DNA of 64,000 bases. Source: Sphingobium arseniciresistens. Its GTDB lineage: Bacteria; Pseudomonadota; Alphaproteobacteria; Sphingomonadales; Sphingomonadaceae. The notes under the pieces are model-generated. The model was not told where the DNA came from. It was given only the letters and a program-made list of their open reading frames with translations, and ran no database searches. The translations under genes and the position numbers were made by a program. The stretch is taken from the NCBI GenBank assembly GCA_029167225.1, contig JARFNK010000024.1, positions 1 to 64,000 on the forward strand. Reading direction: 5' to 3'. Shown in pieces: positions 29,801-37,407 of this stretch; the first letter of the stretch is position 1; every line of letters starts with the position of its first letter.

Positions 29801-32800
29801 GCCGTCCTTCGAAACCAGTTCCGCATTCGTCAAAAGTCGACCACGATTGGTTGGATCGGTGAGCCCTGCCGCATTCTCCGCACTTTCGAGGAACCTGCCC
29901 TGACTGTCGATCGCTCCACCAAAGGCGTCCGATAGATCGCGCACACCAAGGCCGCCGACGATCAGGCTGTCGACCAGATCGTTCCGCTGGACAATCGAGC
30001 CGCCGTGCAGGGTGATGGAGCCGGCATTGTAGAGCTTGCCGATCGTGATCGAGGCTTCCGGCGCGCCCGTGACCGTGCCGCCCGCCATGACGTCGAGCTC
30101 GGTCAGACCGCCCAGCACCAGGTGCGCCGCCTTGCGATCCCACAACGCCACATTGGTGGTCGGCGCAAGGAAAGGCTGTGCGAGCAGGCTGGAGCCGGTG
30201 CCGAGGCCGCGTAGTGCCTTGCTCTGATCGGCGGTCAGCAGTGTCGGCAGCATCCACTGGGTGAGATCGAAGGTCTCGCCGTTCTGGACGACGAAGCGCG
30301 TCGTCTCGAGGACCGCCGACTTTGCCACCCGGTCGTTGGCGAACAGATCATCGACGATACGCGAACGGTAGCTGGAGACATCCAGTGTGCCGAAGCCGGT
30401 GGTCTTGAAAAAGTCGAGGCCAATATGCGTGCTTCCGGCCCGGTTGTCAGAACCGAAGCTCACATCGGGCGCTACCAGCGAGAACTGCCCACCGCCAGCG
30501 AACCCGAATCCCAGGATCGACGCATTCGTAATATCGACGGTCGAACGCTGGGCGTCGGGAACCAGGCTGGGCAGGATCGCCGTCCTACTGTTCGCAACCC
30601 CGGGAATAGGGGTGAACTCAATCGACTGGGTCGGCGCGCCTCCGACTGGCCACAAAGACAAGCCGCGCGGTTCATTGAAAAGTGTGCCGCTATCGGTCAG
30701 ACGTGGCGATGCGTAGGTGGTCTGATTGACCAACGATACATTGCCGCCTTTGCCGTCGAGCACCAGGCTGCCGGTGGGGGTGACATAGCCTCCCGAGGTG
30801 GCATCCAGCGTGCCGGAAACACGAATGCTGCCCGACAGATCCGCCGCCTGTGTTGCCGTTGCCAGGCTGTCTCCAATCGCGACGAAGACGTTGGGCGCGA
30901 CGGTCAGGCTGATACGACCGCCATCGCGCCAAGCCCCGCCGAGAAGCGTACCGGTGTGGTTATAGTCATTGACCCACTGGCCTGCCGTCGAAAGCTTGCC
31001 AGATACGACAATATCGAACGGATTCAGGGCGCCGGGGTCAGCAGCGTAGAGATAATTGCTGCTGATATCGTCGCCATTGCTGTCGCCATATAGGCCTGTG
31101 CGGAAGGCCGAGCCGTTGCTGACAGTGGGATTCAAGCCCACAAAGAGGTCGTTCAGCATTTGGCCCGACAGCTCTGTTCTTGCTGCAATAGTTCCTGATG
31201 CCACAGTGACATTCCCGTCGAACCGGATGGTACGACCGGCTTCGACCGAAAGAATGCCGCCCGGCGTGAGCGTCAGATCCGATACCCCGGTGATGCGGAG
31301 CGCATCGGGTGTTTGCAGCGTGACCGGATTGAGCCCGGCAAACGTCACCATACCTGCAGCGGTGAGCGAAAGCTCGGATAGCCCCGCAGCGTTGAGCATC
31401 GCGTCGGACAGCAGAAGTTCGGCACGGTTGGCTTCCACCGTTCCGCGCGTGCCATGATAGACCAGGACATCGCCGAGTGAGGAAATCGACAGTGCACCGC
31501 CTGAAGGCAGTTCATAAGGGCTTGCCTGCAGTGACCGACCCAGCATGGTCGGCACCAGACTTGCCTTGCTGTCTCCGGCGACCTGCCGCGCACCCGCAAA
31601 GGCATTGGCGTGGACCATGCCCTCAACGGTCACCGCTGCACCGCTGATCGTCAGCGCCCCCGCATCACGGCCTTCGTCATAGGCCGCATCGACCCGCGCG
31701 CGCTGCCCGGTGCCGAGCTGCCAGTTGCGCAGCATCCCGACCCGCGGTTGCCGCACCTCGGTGGTGCTGGTGATGACGTCGACATAGACGTCGTTGGGGT
31801 TGGCCCGCGCGATATCGACGATGCGTCCGTCCGAAGTCACCAGCTTGCTGGTCTTGACCGCACCCGAAGCATAGCTAACCCAGCCGCCGGAGATGTCGAT
31901 CGTCGCGCCGCTCGCGACGTGCACGCTCGGCGCGGTATCGACCGTGATACCGGTGAAGTTTATGGGATTGCTTGTGGCAAGCGTGACCGTGCCGCCTTTG
32001 GTCATGAACTCGGCCGCTGTTGCCGGCAGTTGCCCGGCGATGCTGGCCCCTTCGATCAGCGGCGAGCCTACCCAAGCGACACCGTCATCGCGTACGCCTG
32101 AGACACGTGGGTCGATGAAGATCGTCTTGCCGTTGAGGCTGAAATTGCCGTCGACCTCGACCTCGCGATAGTTTGGGCTATCGCGCAATTCGCCGCGCTT
32201 GACCGGTGCGATCTCGATCGAGTTGCGCGAGGCGTCGAGTTGCACATCCTTGAGGCCCGCAACGTCGATCAGCGCACCCCGTGCGATGTCGATACGGCCG
32301 AGATGATCGCGAATTTCGACGCCAGCATCTGGAACGTCGTTGACCTTGATCACACCAATGCCGACATCGGCTCCAGGCGCATGAATCAGCGCATTCTCGC
32401 CCATCGTAAAGTCGGTTCCGATGAGCGCACCGAGCTTCTGGTAAGGACGAAGGATCTGAGTCCCGATCTCTATCTGCGATTGCTTGAAGCCGGCAGGTTC
32501 GTTTGTCGTTCCTACCGGGATGGTCTCACCATTGCCGTCAGGCGTGATCACGAGGGCGCCGGCATTTCGGGCATTGCTGCTGCCGCCAAGTGTGATTTCC
32601 CCGGCTGTGAGGGAGATCTTGCCGTTGCGCGCAACACTTGTGGTCGCCGTCAGCAAGCCATTCTGACTGATACTGCCGTTCGCCCCGGTCCCCAACGAGA
32701 TATAGCCGCGACGGGATTCGATCAGGCCGGTATTGACGATCGTACCATCGGCCTGATCCTTGAAGACGAAGCTGTTGAGCTTGTAGCCACGAACGAACGG

Positions 32801-33961
32801 GTCGATGCTGGCATTGCCACCTGTGGACTCCTCATAAACGACAGCTCGGCCAGCCTGCAGGCTGACCTGGCCATCGATCGCGCTCAGTGTTCCAGCATTA
32901 CGAATGTCGGGGCCGGCGAGCATCACGAACCCGCCCGCACCAGCTCCAATGCGAGCGCCGGCATCCACGACGATGCCGCCCTCGGCATCGGCTGCGAAAA
33001 GCGTACCGTCACCCTGCGACATTCCGGAAACGAGCAACGGCGCAACAGCGGTCGTGTTGTCGATCGTCATGCCCGTCGTGCCGTTGGCTGGCGTGAACAG
33101 GCCGCTCTCCAAATACGCAGCGTTGCGCTCGGCGATCGTCGTCGCCTGGGTTGGGCCGGTATTGCCCTGAACATAGCGGGCCGCGTTCCCCAGTTCGAGC
33201 GTCGAGGCGAGGAGGGAGTGTGTATTGACCTGGCTATCCTTGCCGAAGATGATGCCGGCGCGGTTGAGCACGACGACGGTGCCGTCGGCCTTGAGGTTGC
33301 CGAGAATCAGGCTCGGATCTGTCGCATTGGTGACGCGGTTGACCGCAACCCAGCCGGGCTGCGCGGTCCCGTTAGACTTCTGATTGAACTGCAGCGTCGT
33401 GTTCTTGCCGATATCAAACCGGTTCCAGGACAGCAGAGCCCGCTCCTGGTTCTGGTCGATGGTCACCGTGACATGACCGTCAGCGCCAGTCGTCTGCGAC
33501 GGCAGCCCGGCACCCTGCCAGGTCTTGAGCCCCGTTAAATCATACTGGGCCCCCGCGCTGATCAACAGTTCGCTCGCACGCTGGGCGTTACCAGCGCGCG
33601 TCGCGGCGATCGCCTCCCGGATCGCTTCCGTCGGATCAAGACCGTTGCGATCCAGGCCATCCACCACCGGGCCGCGGTCTACTGCAGCCTTGATCGACGC
33701 CACATAAGACCGAATTTGGTCAACGCGGCCTTGAGTGGTTTGCTGGCGCTGCAGTGCCCCTTGCATCGTGCCCGAACGAACCGGCACGCCGCCTGTCTGC
33801 GTCGGGGCAGGACGCGGTTGCGCGGCGCCGCCGATGACTGCTCCCATGGTCTGAGCGGTGGCAACGGTCGGAAGTCCCCCGGTCGCAAGCGCAACGAAGC
33901 TTGCTCCGAGCAGGAGGAAACGACGCCGCGCGCCCGAGGAGAAGGAAGAACCAGACATCAT
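20882..33961 (-). CDS. Giant filamentous-haemagglutinin-family adhesin (TpsA)
   Basis: A 4359-aa surface exoprotein of a two-partner secretion system. It has a signal peptide with an RRRFLLLG core, a linker (about residues 40-155), then the TPS/haemagglutination activity domain (about 155-300) with SWNRFDIGKNTTLQFNQ, ILGNLKADGTVVVLNRAGI and VNTHSLLAST. A very long beta-helix region of short repeated strands follows (motifs such as GGxVxLxAG and ITAxGTxVAIxG types). The last roughly 500 residues resemble the DUF3739-type end found in such adhesins. The extreme C-terminus is CDPNSPGDPDCR, a cysteine pair nine residues apart. It is expected to be exported by the TpsB at 39491-41248. The start is ATGATG at 33961/33958 behind GGAG. 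Confidence 0.93.
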   Translation of the reverse strand: MMSGSSFSSGARRRFLLLGASFVALATGGLPTVATAQTMGAVIGGAAQPRPAPTQTGGVPVRSGTMQGALQRQQTTQGRVDQIRSYVASIKAAVDRGPVVDGLDRNGLDPTEAIREAIAATRAGNAQRASELLISAGAQYDLTGLKTWQGAGLPSQTTGADGHVTVTIDQNQERALLSWNRFDIGKNTTLQFNQKSNGTAQPGWVAVNRVTNATDPSLILGNLKADGTVVVLNRAGIIFGKDSQVNTHSLLASTLELGNAARYVQGNTGPTQATTIAERNAAYLESGLFTPANGTTGMTIDNTTAVAPLLVSGMSQGDGTLFAADAEGGIVVDAGARIGAGAGGFVMLAGPDIRNAGTLSAIDGQVSLQAGRAVVYEESTGGNASIDPFVRGYKLNSFVFKDQADGTIVNTGLIESRRGYISLGTGANGSISQNGLLTATTSVARNGKISLTAGEITLGGSSNARNAGALVITPDGNGETIPVGTTNEPAGFKQSQIEIGTQILRPYQKLGALIGTDFTMGENALIHAPGADVGIGVIKVNDVPDAGVEIRDHLGRIDIARGALIDVAGLKDVQLDASRNSIEIAPVKRGELRDSPNYREVEVDGNFSLNGKTIFIDPRVSGVRDDGVAWVGSPLIEGASIAGQLPATAAEFMTKGGTVTLATSNPINFTGITVDTAPSVHVASGATIDISGGWVSYASGAVKTSKLVTSDGRIVDIARANPNDVYVDVITSTTEVRQPRVGMLRNWQLGTGQRARVDAAYDEGRDAGALTISGAAVTVEGMVHANAFAGARQVAGDSKASLVPTMLGRSLQASPYELPSGGALSISSLGDVLVYHGTRGTVEANRAELLLSDAMLNAAGLSELSLTAAGMVTFAGLNPVTLQTPDALRITGVSDLTLTPGGILSVEAGRTIRFDGNVTVASGTIAARTELSGQMLNDLFVGLNPTVSNGSAFRTGLYGDSNGDDISSNYLYAADPGALNPFDIVVSGKLSTAGQWVNDYNHTGTLLGGAWRDGGRISLTVAPNVFVAIGDSLATATQAADLSGSIRVSGTLDATSGGYVTPTGSLVLDGKGGNVSLVNQTTYASPRLTDSGTLFNEPRGLSLWPVGGAPTQSIEFTPIPGVANSRTAILPSLVPDAQRSTVDITNASILGFGFAGGGQFSLVAPDVSFGSDNRAGSTHIGLDFFKTTGFGTLDVSSYRSRIVDDLFANDRVAKSAVLETTRFVVQNGETFDLTQWMLPTLLTADQSKALRGLGTGSSLLAQPFLAPTTNVALWDRKAAHLVLGGLTELDVMAGGTVTGAPEASITIGKLYNAGSITLHGGSIVQRNDLVDSLIVGGLGVRDLSDAFGGAIDSQGRFLESAENAAGLTDPTNRGRLLTNAELVSKDGADRLIHFLGLVDTADGIVLAAGSKTDLSGIAITNPRASIIGGRQLLTGRVIDGGSIRLKASQEVGRLVGPGQRDVAMSGRALVREDGSALDISGASATFEMAGSLGAITPWLEWSKAGTISALAGGTLGTAPINAHGGVAQAEGGTLEWLDPTIGTGNGSRDYLSTSLISSSGFDSVVARAGLTLDGSFDLALRKALIVTSQDPLVASNLYVADAAVSIGATAGTDATLRAGYVRLASRWGRTPDVAGLEGDGNVRLIAGGQGIDIAGAIGFERSIASLTFATPGDMRLTGVDWGQAPGRPTYDGALVTAADILIDARRTYATTGTGNLQGMLEGALTSVSGGYSQRPFDIAALDDHRITFGNNFLDPKAPAPLSAGTHLRVLAREIVQNGYIAAPLGLLEFGSTTPIRIGVGGSLMSTPTEKLTFGTGSVTSVSGAGLIVPYGTTTDGVEYYFPTVGTPLTKLPVGELVLSAESIVQAEGALIDGRGGGDVYAYEFQSGVGGSRDVLDRFNRDAFSANGYDPVTGTGYQFADQRQVYALVPVSEAGKIAPYDPIYSADYPDLYRAQAGKTVTLDGGHGIAGGEYLLVPAKYAMAIPGALRLVENTGLAAPLPGTSTQLLDGSVVVGGTYAFAGTGISESTRHSFTVQTKDVFTKYSSIKTTSGSDYLTGRDPDVRPRLPLDAARVVLAPLSELKLAGAFDLSAGEGGQAGQIDILGSNILIAADGTEAADGVLLIADSTLAKLNAPSLLVGGRRSDNADGTTTITASATNLTVAGDAHLSAGELLLAVGGAGSVLAIEDGATLAATGDPAIKTSADYKASAAGSILRLANGAERLVARTGTGDSAIEIGAATLSGEALALDTSGRFAVADGANLNAKYAAISGSDIHFAGSADASGEAGAIGTSLAAKLGAAERLTVRSPGSIRFAAGKHSFNDLVLDTASLAADPQAAAGSAVRIEAGKVRLANSGNAADGCASNALCGSAGSLSLGAKTISLGNNAVRASGFSDGVTLAASDGLYVEGKGSLDVGSAALTLNTPFIAERTAAADPRNQTVRPDYTFLTSGAVAISATGTNAEAKIEGNATPGARIAFGTIDDRVASVSISGTAIRATAGIIDLQSEGDISLSGATLSVPGYEKTFGDEVDPVTVSAGGGTLNLFSANGSIETDAGSALITDTGNGNAGTLNLLAGNGSVTLLAALNPGLAVDPDVEATDGEPAKAALRQGSFTLDSGTGSFDFGGFVESYGTQFGGDVWVRTGAGNLDLAEGQSLKAKNVTLTADGGSISIAGTLDTSGVDVTGMTADAARNAAVNGGDIALWGQNGVTLASTAKLDTHTTGYADTDSRPAKAGDVTIGIGSEAASLTIASGATIDVGARRTQAEPGVGRMIPQVITDPATGSPVTVYRYAEPDQGGTVTFRAPVIGGNRDKVALSQRGTILGADSIQLEAFQRYDLDAMADSGLYSGITRGSDGAILLDFGATGANPFTTDMALADGKSSLVRFIQTFDVSTLDGSSLDGMRLRPGVELASTGSIETASQWNLAAASFSPAQLQAAVDAGVLELIPEISTGSEPRYKVVPGKEGQLLDRYATFLYRTDGGSARGEAPVVTLRAGNDLTINRSISDGFFTFRDKSDADYINWQLGGGDRTWQPALQFSCGGASGSCGNIASYGTGANPGASSTLTISLTTAATQGDQYIGAANINSPLSLAGNGADAGGESRNTLGFAELFPLLEGDVAMHSSDLRLVAGAGNTLSANPLVVDRALNADVTLQGEYSYRLTATGTVAYDGPLQFRLQRATTDPTKVSFDIGDTLDLTDTTAQLNLLKDDAYTQFNWGNTAGLGADTRAAARVYFAGKGYSFVGNATNPTGIIAPLNEVIAFLQSFEPTYRAGIASGRTGYSVNLSPPVIRYGNANQQTAPNAPNQAFVRTAVRTGDGNIAMAASRDIDLRGGEQAVYRRADGTQVSAPSYLGNSTDAVQFASSAIYTAGVRIAPSDVRGRIVGTDQIVSLTPDSSYLSPIAEAVDFIPSPKGITGNQPVLAHGGGDVFLIAGRDVLGRRDEWTQLFGTRGQSYTGASSNESTWANDTAGSQSTQPWRTGAVGNDTEIGLAPSYFRSGVGALAGGDVSVNAGRDVSQLTVALGSTATTTLADAGKMMLTFGRGDLSLLAGRDVLAGAVDIAGGAAGIRAGRDITASGREPLPQETLQYLRVRVSDAVVDVSAGGSATLASISALGVDQSQSSGGFYSPVASVKLSATETSRVAQTDGLGNAKDYGQFPSFKTEFGTEVDFSQILPPSVTLISFAGSVELPQNSAQILYPSAFGQLRILSVGGLQDLVIGMDDSDPGLVGGAFSSGSRYFQLPGVTTATTNIERRLQHNQFITHAGDFEPVRIYTDGNINRGAIFLPKQARITAGGDIIDLFFQGQNVAFEDTTRVRAGGDIFGSVGSSARFTFIRSNNFILGGPGSFIVEAGGDLGPFVSSVRINGADSAGGIRTIGNEYNPWLSDEGASLSVRFGMKGGADYAALRETYLNPENFAKLDGDLFEQITDSFGNRKPDRTKPIYAPMLADWLRTNDPAAFSAIFGANPPAGEGLISAAYGKTSELYAAFAGIDLLRQQRFLIDTLYFNELSQAARTESPSHLQYVRGYRVVNTLFSPELGYTDNLAPYTTNPSTITEDRPLGVPVRAIVDGKPQKAERILTGNLDLRLSTIQTARGGAVSILGPGGDLIAGSIVRTSQQPALHMTPFTNPGPSMAPHGLFEGGRLSPFPTPFDAIPLGYEGILTLRGGPINAFTDGDVVLNQSRVFSQQSGEITMWSSNGDVAAGQGPKNAANFPPITVRFDQNGFTEVDSAGSVAGAGIGSFQRTPDDPPSDIYLIAPVGLVDAGDAGVRASGRIAVAAAQVANADNFQAAGDITGVPTTTAQVAVATPQDASSAIAAQAAQAASSNNQRDQRSLITVDVLGPASDGRCDPNSPGDPDCR

Positions 33962-34220
33962 GCGAAGGCTCCGGTCGGCGCTGGGCCGAACAGCTGAGAA
34001 GAAAAAATTCGGCGAAAACGAAGGCCTCGGCGCACCCTGATCTCAGAATGCGAGAGACGGCTTTCGTTTGTTACGCTTGCAAAATTGAAGCGGTGATCCC
34101 CCCTCCCCTTAATGGCGCCGCCGGAACGACCCGGCGACGCCGCCGTGCCCACGCGTTGAGAGGCGCCGGCGAGCACGGCCAAGGCTGAACCTTGGGTAAA
34201 GGAGAGGGCGTCCCTTACCA
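33962..34220. other. Spacer between porin and adhesin genes
   Basis: About 260 bases with no supported gene. On the minus strand it would hold the leader, and perhaps an internal promoter, of the giant adhesin gene. A GC-rich imperfect hairpin (GGCGCCGCCGG / CCGGCGACGCC) lies around 34110-34142. Confidence 0.4.
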
Positions 34221-36032
34221 TCAGAAGGCCAGGCCAAGGTCGAGATGGAGCACGTCGATGCGAAGCGGGGCGTCAACGATCTCACCTGCGGAAAGCCAGC
34301 GGCCGCCAATGGTCACATTGTTGAACGGAGCCCATGCGCCGCCAATGACAAAACCCTTCGCGTTGGTTCCACCGAGCCGGAAATCAGAGTCGGTGAAGCT
34401 GTCAGGGACAGCATCGCTTTCGAGATACTTGTAGGCAGCGTTAAACGCCCACGAACCGCGCTTCGCGCGCCGCGGATTGATACTGAACAGCGCTGGATCG
34501 CCGATCGAGAAGTAAATCCCATAGCCTTCGTTGCCGCCGACGAAGCGCGCGGGATTGGTCGCGTCACAAACGCCCTGCTGCGGATTGGTCGGATCGGTGA
34601 TCAGGACGTTCGTGATCGGAGCGCCCTGATTTCCGCGAAGGCAATTGTTCTTCGGATCGAACCCGAAATTGTGAAGGAAGTTTCCGGTAAGACGGGCCTG
34701 CACCCGCTCGGAGATCGGCACGCTGACCGAGGCATTGAGATCAAGTACGCGGTAAGCGTATTTCAGGCCGAGATACTGCGGCTCAAGGGGATTTGCGGGA
34801 TCGGCATAGGTGAAGTCGATGTCCCGCAGGAACATCAGCGTATTACCCTTGCTTGGCCAAAGCGGCCGGAGAAGGTCGGTCGAACATTCGACATTGCTCG
34901 CGGAAAAGACGTCGCACGGCTCCGATACATGGCCACGAAGGTATGTGAAATTGTGATAGGCCGCGCTGACGTTGACATCGATGCCGCCAGCGAACGTCTT
35001 GCCGAGTTCGGCCTGGGCGGTGAACAGGTAGCGATCGCGCCAATTGCGCTTGCCGACTGAGGTTTCCGGGAAATTCTCGGGCTCGAACTGGAGCGGGAAC
35101 GCGCCGCCGCGAACAGCGAACCGGAAATCGTCGTTGCCCAGGATGCGCGTGATGTTCGCTTCACCGTAAACACCGTCAAAGGCGAGATCCGGGTCGAACA
35201 TGAGATCGGTCGACCGAAGTGGGTTGTCGAACCGACCGAGCATCGCGGTCACGCCGGGGACGAGTTCCCCTTTCACATAGGCGTTCTGGATCCAGACATC
35301 GCGCTTGCGGAAACCACCCGTCAGGCTGGAATTCGTCGAGATCGGCCCTGGATCGTCACCCGTCGCCAGCTGGAAACCGAGCGTGAACCGATCTGCAACC
35401 TTGGCTTCGATACCGATCCGGCCACGGACTTGCATATTGTTGCGCTTGTCACGCGTTGTGTTGAGCGTGGGGAGCAACTGGCCGCCGAAACCCGAGACGT
35501 CATAGGGGCCATTGTTGTTGAACGCCGCCACGTCTGTGTAGTGCGCAACCGCATTGTCGCGACCATAGAAGTGCGACGCCGAGCGGAAACGGAAATCTCC
35601 ATGAATTTGGATATTGCGCGTCCAATCGGGTGCCGCTTCGTCAGGCGCTGCCCAGCGCTCGGTCCGCGCCTGCGCCAATACTTCCTGGCGCAACTCATCC
35701 TTGATCTGGGCGCGAACCGTTTCGGGAACATAGGGAACACGGACCGCTCCGGCGGGCGGGGGCGCAAGTTCAGCCGAGCGTGGAGGCGGAGCAATCGCCG
35801 CGCGCTGCGCCGCTTCCGCTTCGGCACGTCGCATCAGCGCCTGGCCCTTTTCAGGGCTGACAATGCCTTCCTCAACGAGCAGCTTGACCATCGTCGCCAC
35901 CGCGCTGTCAGGCTGGGCGGCCTGGCCTTGAGCTTCCTGCCCGAACGCAGGCGCCGCAACCAGCACCGCTGCGCACAACGATGTGGTGAGCATCAATGGT
36001 CCAGTTTGCAGAAACTTCAATCGCTGTGACAT
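34221..36032 (-). CDS. Putative outer-membrane porin (Porin_5-like)
   Basis: A 603-aa outer-membrane beta-barrel. It has a signal peptide (cleavage near AFG-QE, about residue 31), then a helical periplasmic segment with VKLLVEEGIVSPEKGQALMRRAEAEAAQ, the trimer/coiled-coil-like head found in such porins, a Pro-rich linker, and a barrel from about residue 135. The barrel has alternating strands such as IQIHGDFRFRSASHFY and AYVKGELVPGVTAMLGRFDNP and ends in DLGLAF with a terminal Phe, the usual barrel-assembly signal. AAGGGG precedes the ATG. It lies 32 bases after tonB, so it belongs to the adhesin/TonB operon. Whether it serves as a pore for a substrate or as part of the secretion machine is unknown. 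Confidence 0.85.
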   Translation of the reverse strand: MSQRLKFLQTGPLMLTTSLCAAVLVAAPAFGQEAQGQAAQPDSAVATMVKLLVEEGIVSPEKGQALMRRAEAEAAQRAAIAPPPRSAELAPPPAGAVRVPYVPETVRAQIKDELRQEVLAQARTERWAAPDEAAPDWTRNIQIHGDFRFRSASHFYGRDNAVAHYTDVAAFNNNGPYDVSGFGGQLLPTLNTTRDKRNNMQVRGRIGIEAKVADRFTLGFQLATGDDPGPISTNSSLTGGFRKRDVWIQNAYVKGELVPGVTAMLGRFDNPLRSTDLMFDPDLAFDGVYGEANITRILGNDDFRFAVRGGAFPLQFEPENFPETSVGKRNWRDRYLFTAQAELGKTFAGGIDVNVSAAYHNFTYLRGHVSEPCDVFSASNVECSTDLLRPLWPSKGNTLMFLRDIDFTYADPANPLEPQYLGLKYAYRVLDLNASVSVPISERVQARLTGNFLHNFGFDPKNNCLRGNQGAPITNVLITDPTNPQQGVCDATNPARFVGGNEGYGIYFSIGDPALFSINPRRAKRGSWAFNAAYKYLESDAVPDSFTDSDFRLGGTNAKGFVIGGAWAPFNNVTIGGRWLSAGEIVDAPLRIDVLHLDLGLAF

Positions 36033-36064
36033 TCTAAATCCCCTTTGCCCGCGCGGGCTGATAA

Positions 36065-36796
36065 TCAGAGGGAGCTCTTGCGCCCCCGAACCGTGACAAG
36101 TTGTGGAAACACCATGGCCTGCGGCGGTGGATCGAGCCCGCGGACCTCCTGCAGCAAAGCCGTGAGCTTCTGCATGTCTGCGTCGCTTCCGCCCCTGGCA
36201 TTGCGAAACGTTACGCCGGTGATGCGACCATCGCGTGTAACGGTGAGCGAGTAGTCTGCGGAGAAAACGAGGCGGCTGAGCCGTGGGTCGTCCTGAACGC
36301 GCTCCTGCAGTGATGACTTGAGGTAGCTGGTGTACATGCCGACCGACATGCCGCCGCCGGAACCACCGCCGCCCGGTTTCCCACCGATGCGGACGCCGCT
36401 GCCATCACCCACCGCAAGACCACCATAAACAGGCCCCGCCCCCTCCCTCGCGGTCAGCGCATTATCGCCCGGCGAAGGATCATTGTTGGCTTGCGGCGGT
36501 GGCGGCGTATCAACCGGTTGCTCGATCGGCGGCGCGATCGTCGGCTCAGGCGGCTGTTCGATCGGCTTCGTCTCTGGCGGTGGAGGCGGTGGCGGTGGCG
36601 GCGGAGGGAGAATGACCTGCGTGGTCTTCATTTCGTTGGGCCGGTCGCTGACCGTTTGCGTACCCAGGAAATTATAGCCGATCGCGATCACCAGCCCTAT
36701 GGCGACTACCGCCAGAATCCGACCGAAAGTGATCGGAGACTTTTTCCGGCGCGGACGATCGGAGCCGTCCGGCAGCATCAATGACGCGGCAGCCAT
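36065..36796 (-). CDS. tonB: Energy transducer TonB
   Basis: A 243-aa inner-membrane protein that spans the periplasm and passes proton-motive force energy to outer-membrane partners. It has a basic cytoplasmic tail, a membrane helix (about residues 25-44), a Pro-rich segment with 11 prolines in a row followed by Pro/Glu/Lys repeats (about 64-110), a Gly-rich linker, and a C-terminal TonB domain (about 155-243) with YLKSSLQERVQDD, YSLTVTRDGRITGVTF and FRNARGG. The start at 36796 is preferred over 36823. It lies between ExbD and the porin in the same operon, 163 bases after exbD. Confidence 0.9.
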   Translation of the reverse strand: MAAASLMLPDGSDRPRRKKSPITFGRILAVVAIGLVIAIGYNFLGTQTVSDRPNEMKTTQVILPPPPPPPPPPPETKPIEQPPEPTIAPPIEQPVDTPPPPQANNDPSPGDNALTAREGAGPVYGGLAVGDGSGVRIGGKPGGGGSGGGMSVGMYTSYLKSSLQERVQDDPRLSRLVFSADYSLTVTRDGRITGVTFRNARGGSDADMQKLTALLQEVRGLDPPPQAMVFPQLVTVRGRKSSL

Positions 36797-36959
36797 CACC
36801 GGCCCCCTCGCAATGACGCGCACGCATGTATAGCCGTCCCGGGAAGCTTCTCCTGGTTAGGAGCCCCAGACCGACCAACGATAAATCGGGTCAGAAGCCC
36901 GACTTGATCCGTTGCGCTCACGGCGATTGAAGGATCGATATAAAGCATCGGCCCTCCCC

Positions 36960-37379
36960 TCAGGCCCCGCCGCCGGGCGGACGCGTGGACGCCATGCCGA
37001 GGCTAGGCACACCAACCTTCGAGCATAAATCCAGAACCTGCATGACCTTGTCGTACTGGACAGCTCGGTCACCGCGCAGGATCACGGCGAGGTCCGGCGT
37101 CGTCGCGATGCTGGAACGAAGCTGCGTTTCCAGTTCCGACATCGACACCGGAATCGCGTCGATCGACACCGTGCCGTCGTTGGAAACGGCAATGACCCGG
37201 CTTTTCTGCGCCTCCAGCGTCTTTGCCGACGAAGCGGACGGCAGGTCCACCTTGATCCCCTGCACTGCCGCCGTCGTCATCAAGATAAAGATGATGAGCA
37301 GCACCAGCACGACATCGACAAACGGTGTGATATTGATTTCGTTATAAGGCTTCTTCGGCCCGCCGACTTGCATACCCAT
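36960..37379 (-). CDS. exbD: ExbD/TolR-family proton channel subunit
   Basis: A 139-aa bitopic inner-membrane protein. A short cytoplasmic N-terminus (KKPYNEINITPFVD) precedes one membrane helix. Asp22 in that helix is the proton-carrying residue of this family. The periplasmic part has AVSNDGTVSIDAIPVSMSEL and VILRGDRAVQYDKVMQVLDL as in ExbD. It follows the ExbB fusion by 28 bases and works with it and TonB. Confidence 0.94.
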   Translation of the reverse strand: MGMQVGGPKKPYNEINITPFVDVVLVLLIIFILMTTAAVQGIKVDLPSASSAKTLEAQKSRVIAVSNDGTVSIDAIPVSMSELETQLRSSIATTPDLAVILRGDRAVQYDKVMQVLDLCSKVGVPSLGMASTRPPGGGA

Positions 37380-37407
37380 GACCCGAACTCCTTATCCTCT
37401 GAGGGGC

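Noticed and set aside
20882..33961. Internal repeats of the adhesin gene as a CRISPR array or satellite repeat
   Set aside because: The repetition is at protein level (beta-helix strands) with varied codons. No regular DNA repeat with spacers was seen here or elsewhere in the window.
36570..36610. Triplet-repeat tract coding for 11 prolines in tonB as a phase-variable repeat
   Set aside because: Changes in triplet number would keep the frame, and Pro-rich linkers are normal in TonB, so switching is not indicated.
36857..37072. Short minus-strand frame between tonB and exbD
   Set aside because: It mostly overlaps exbD in another frame, has no ribosome binding site and an arginine-rich, unstructured composition.
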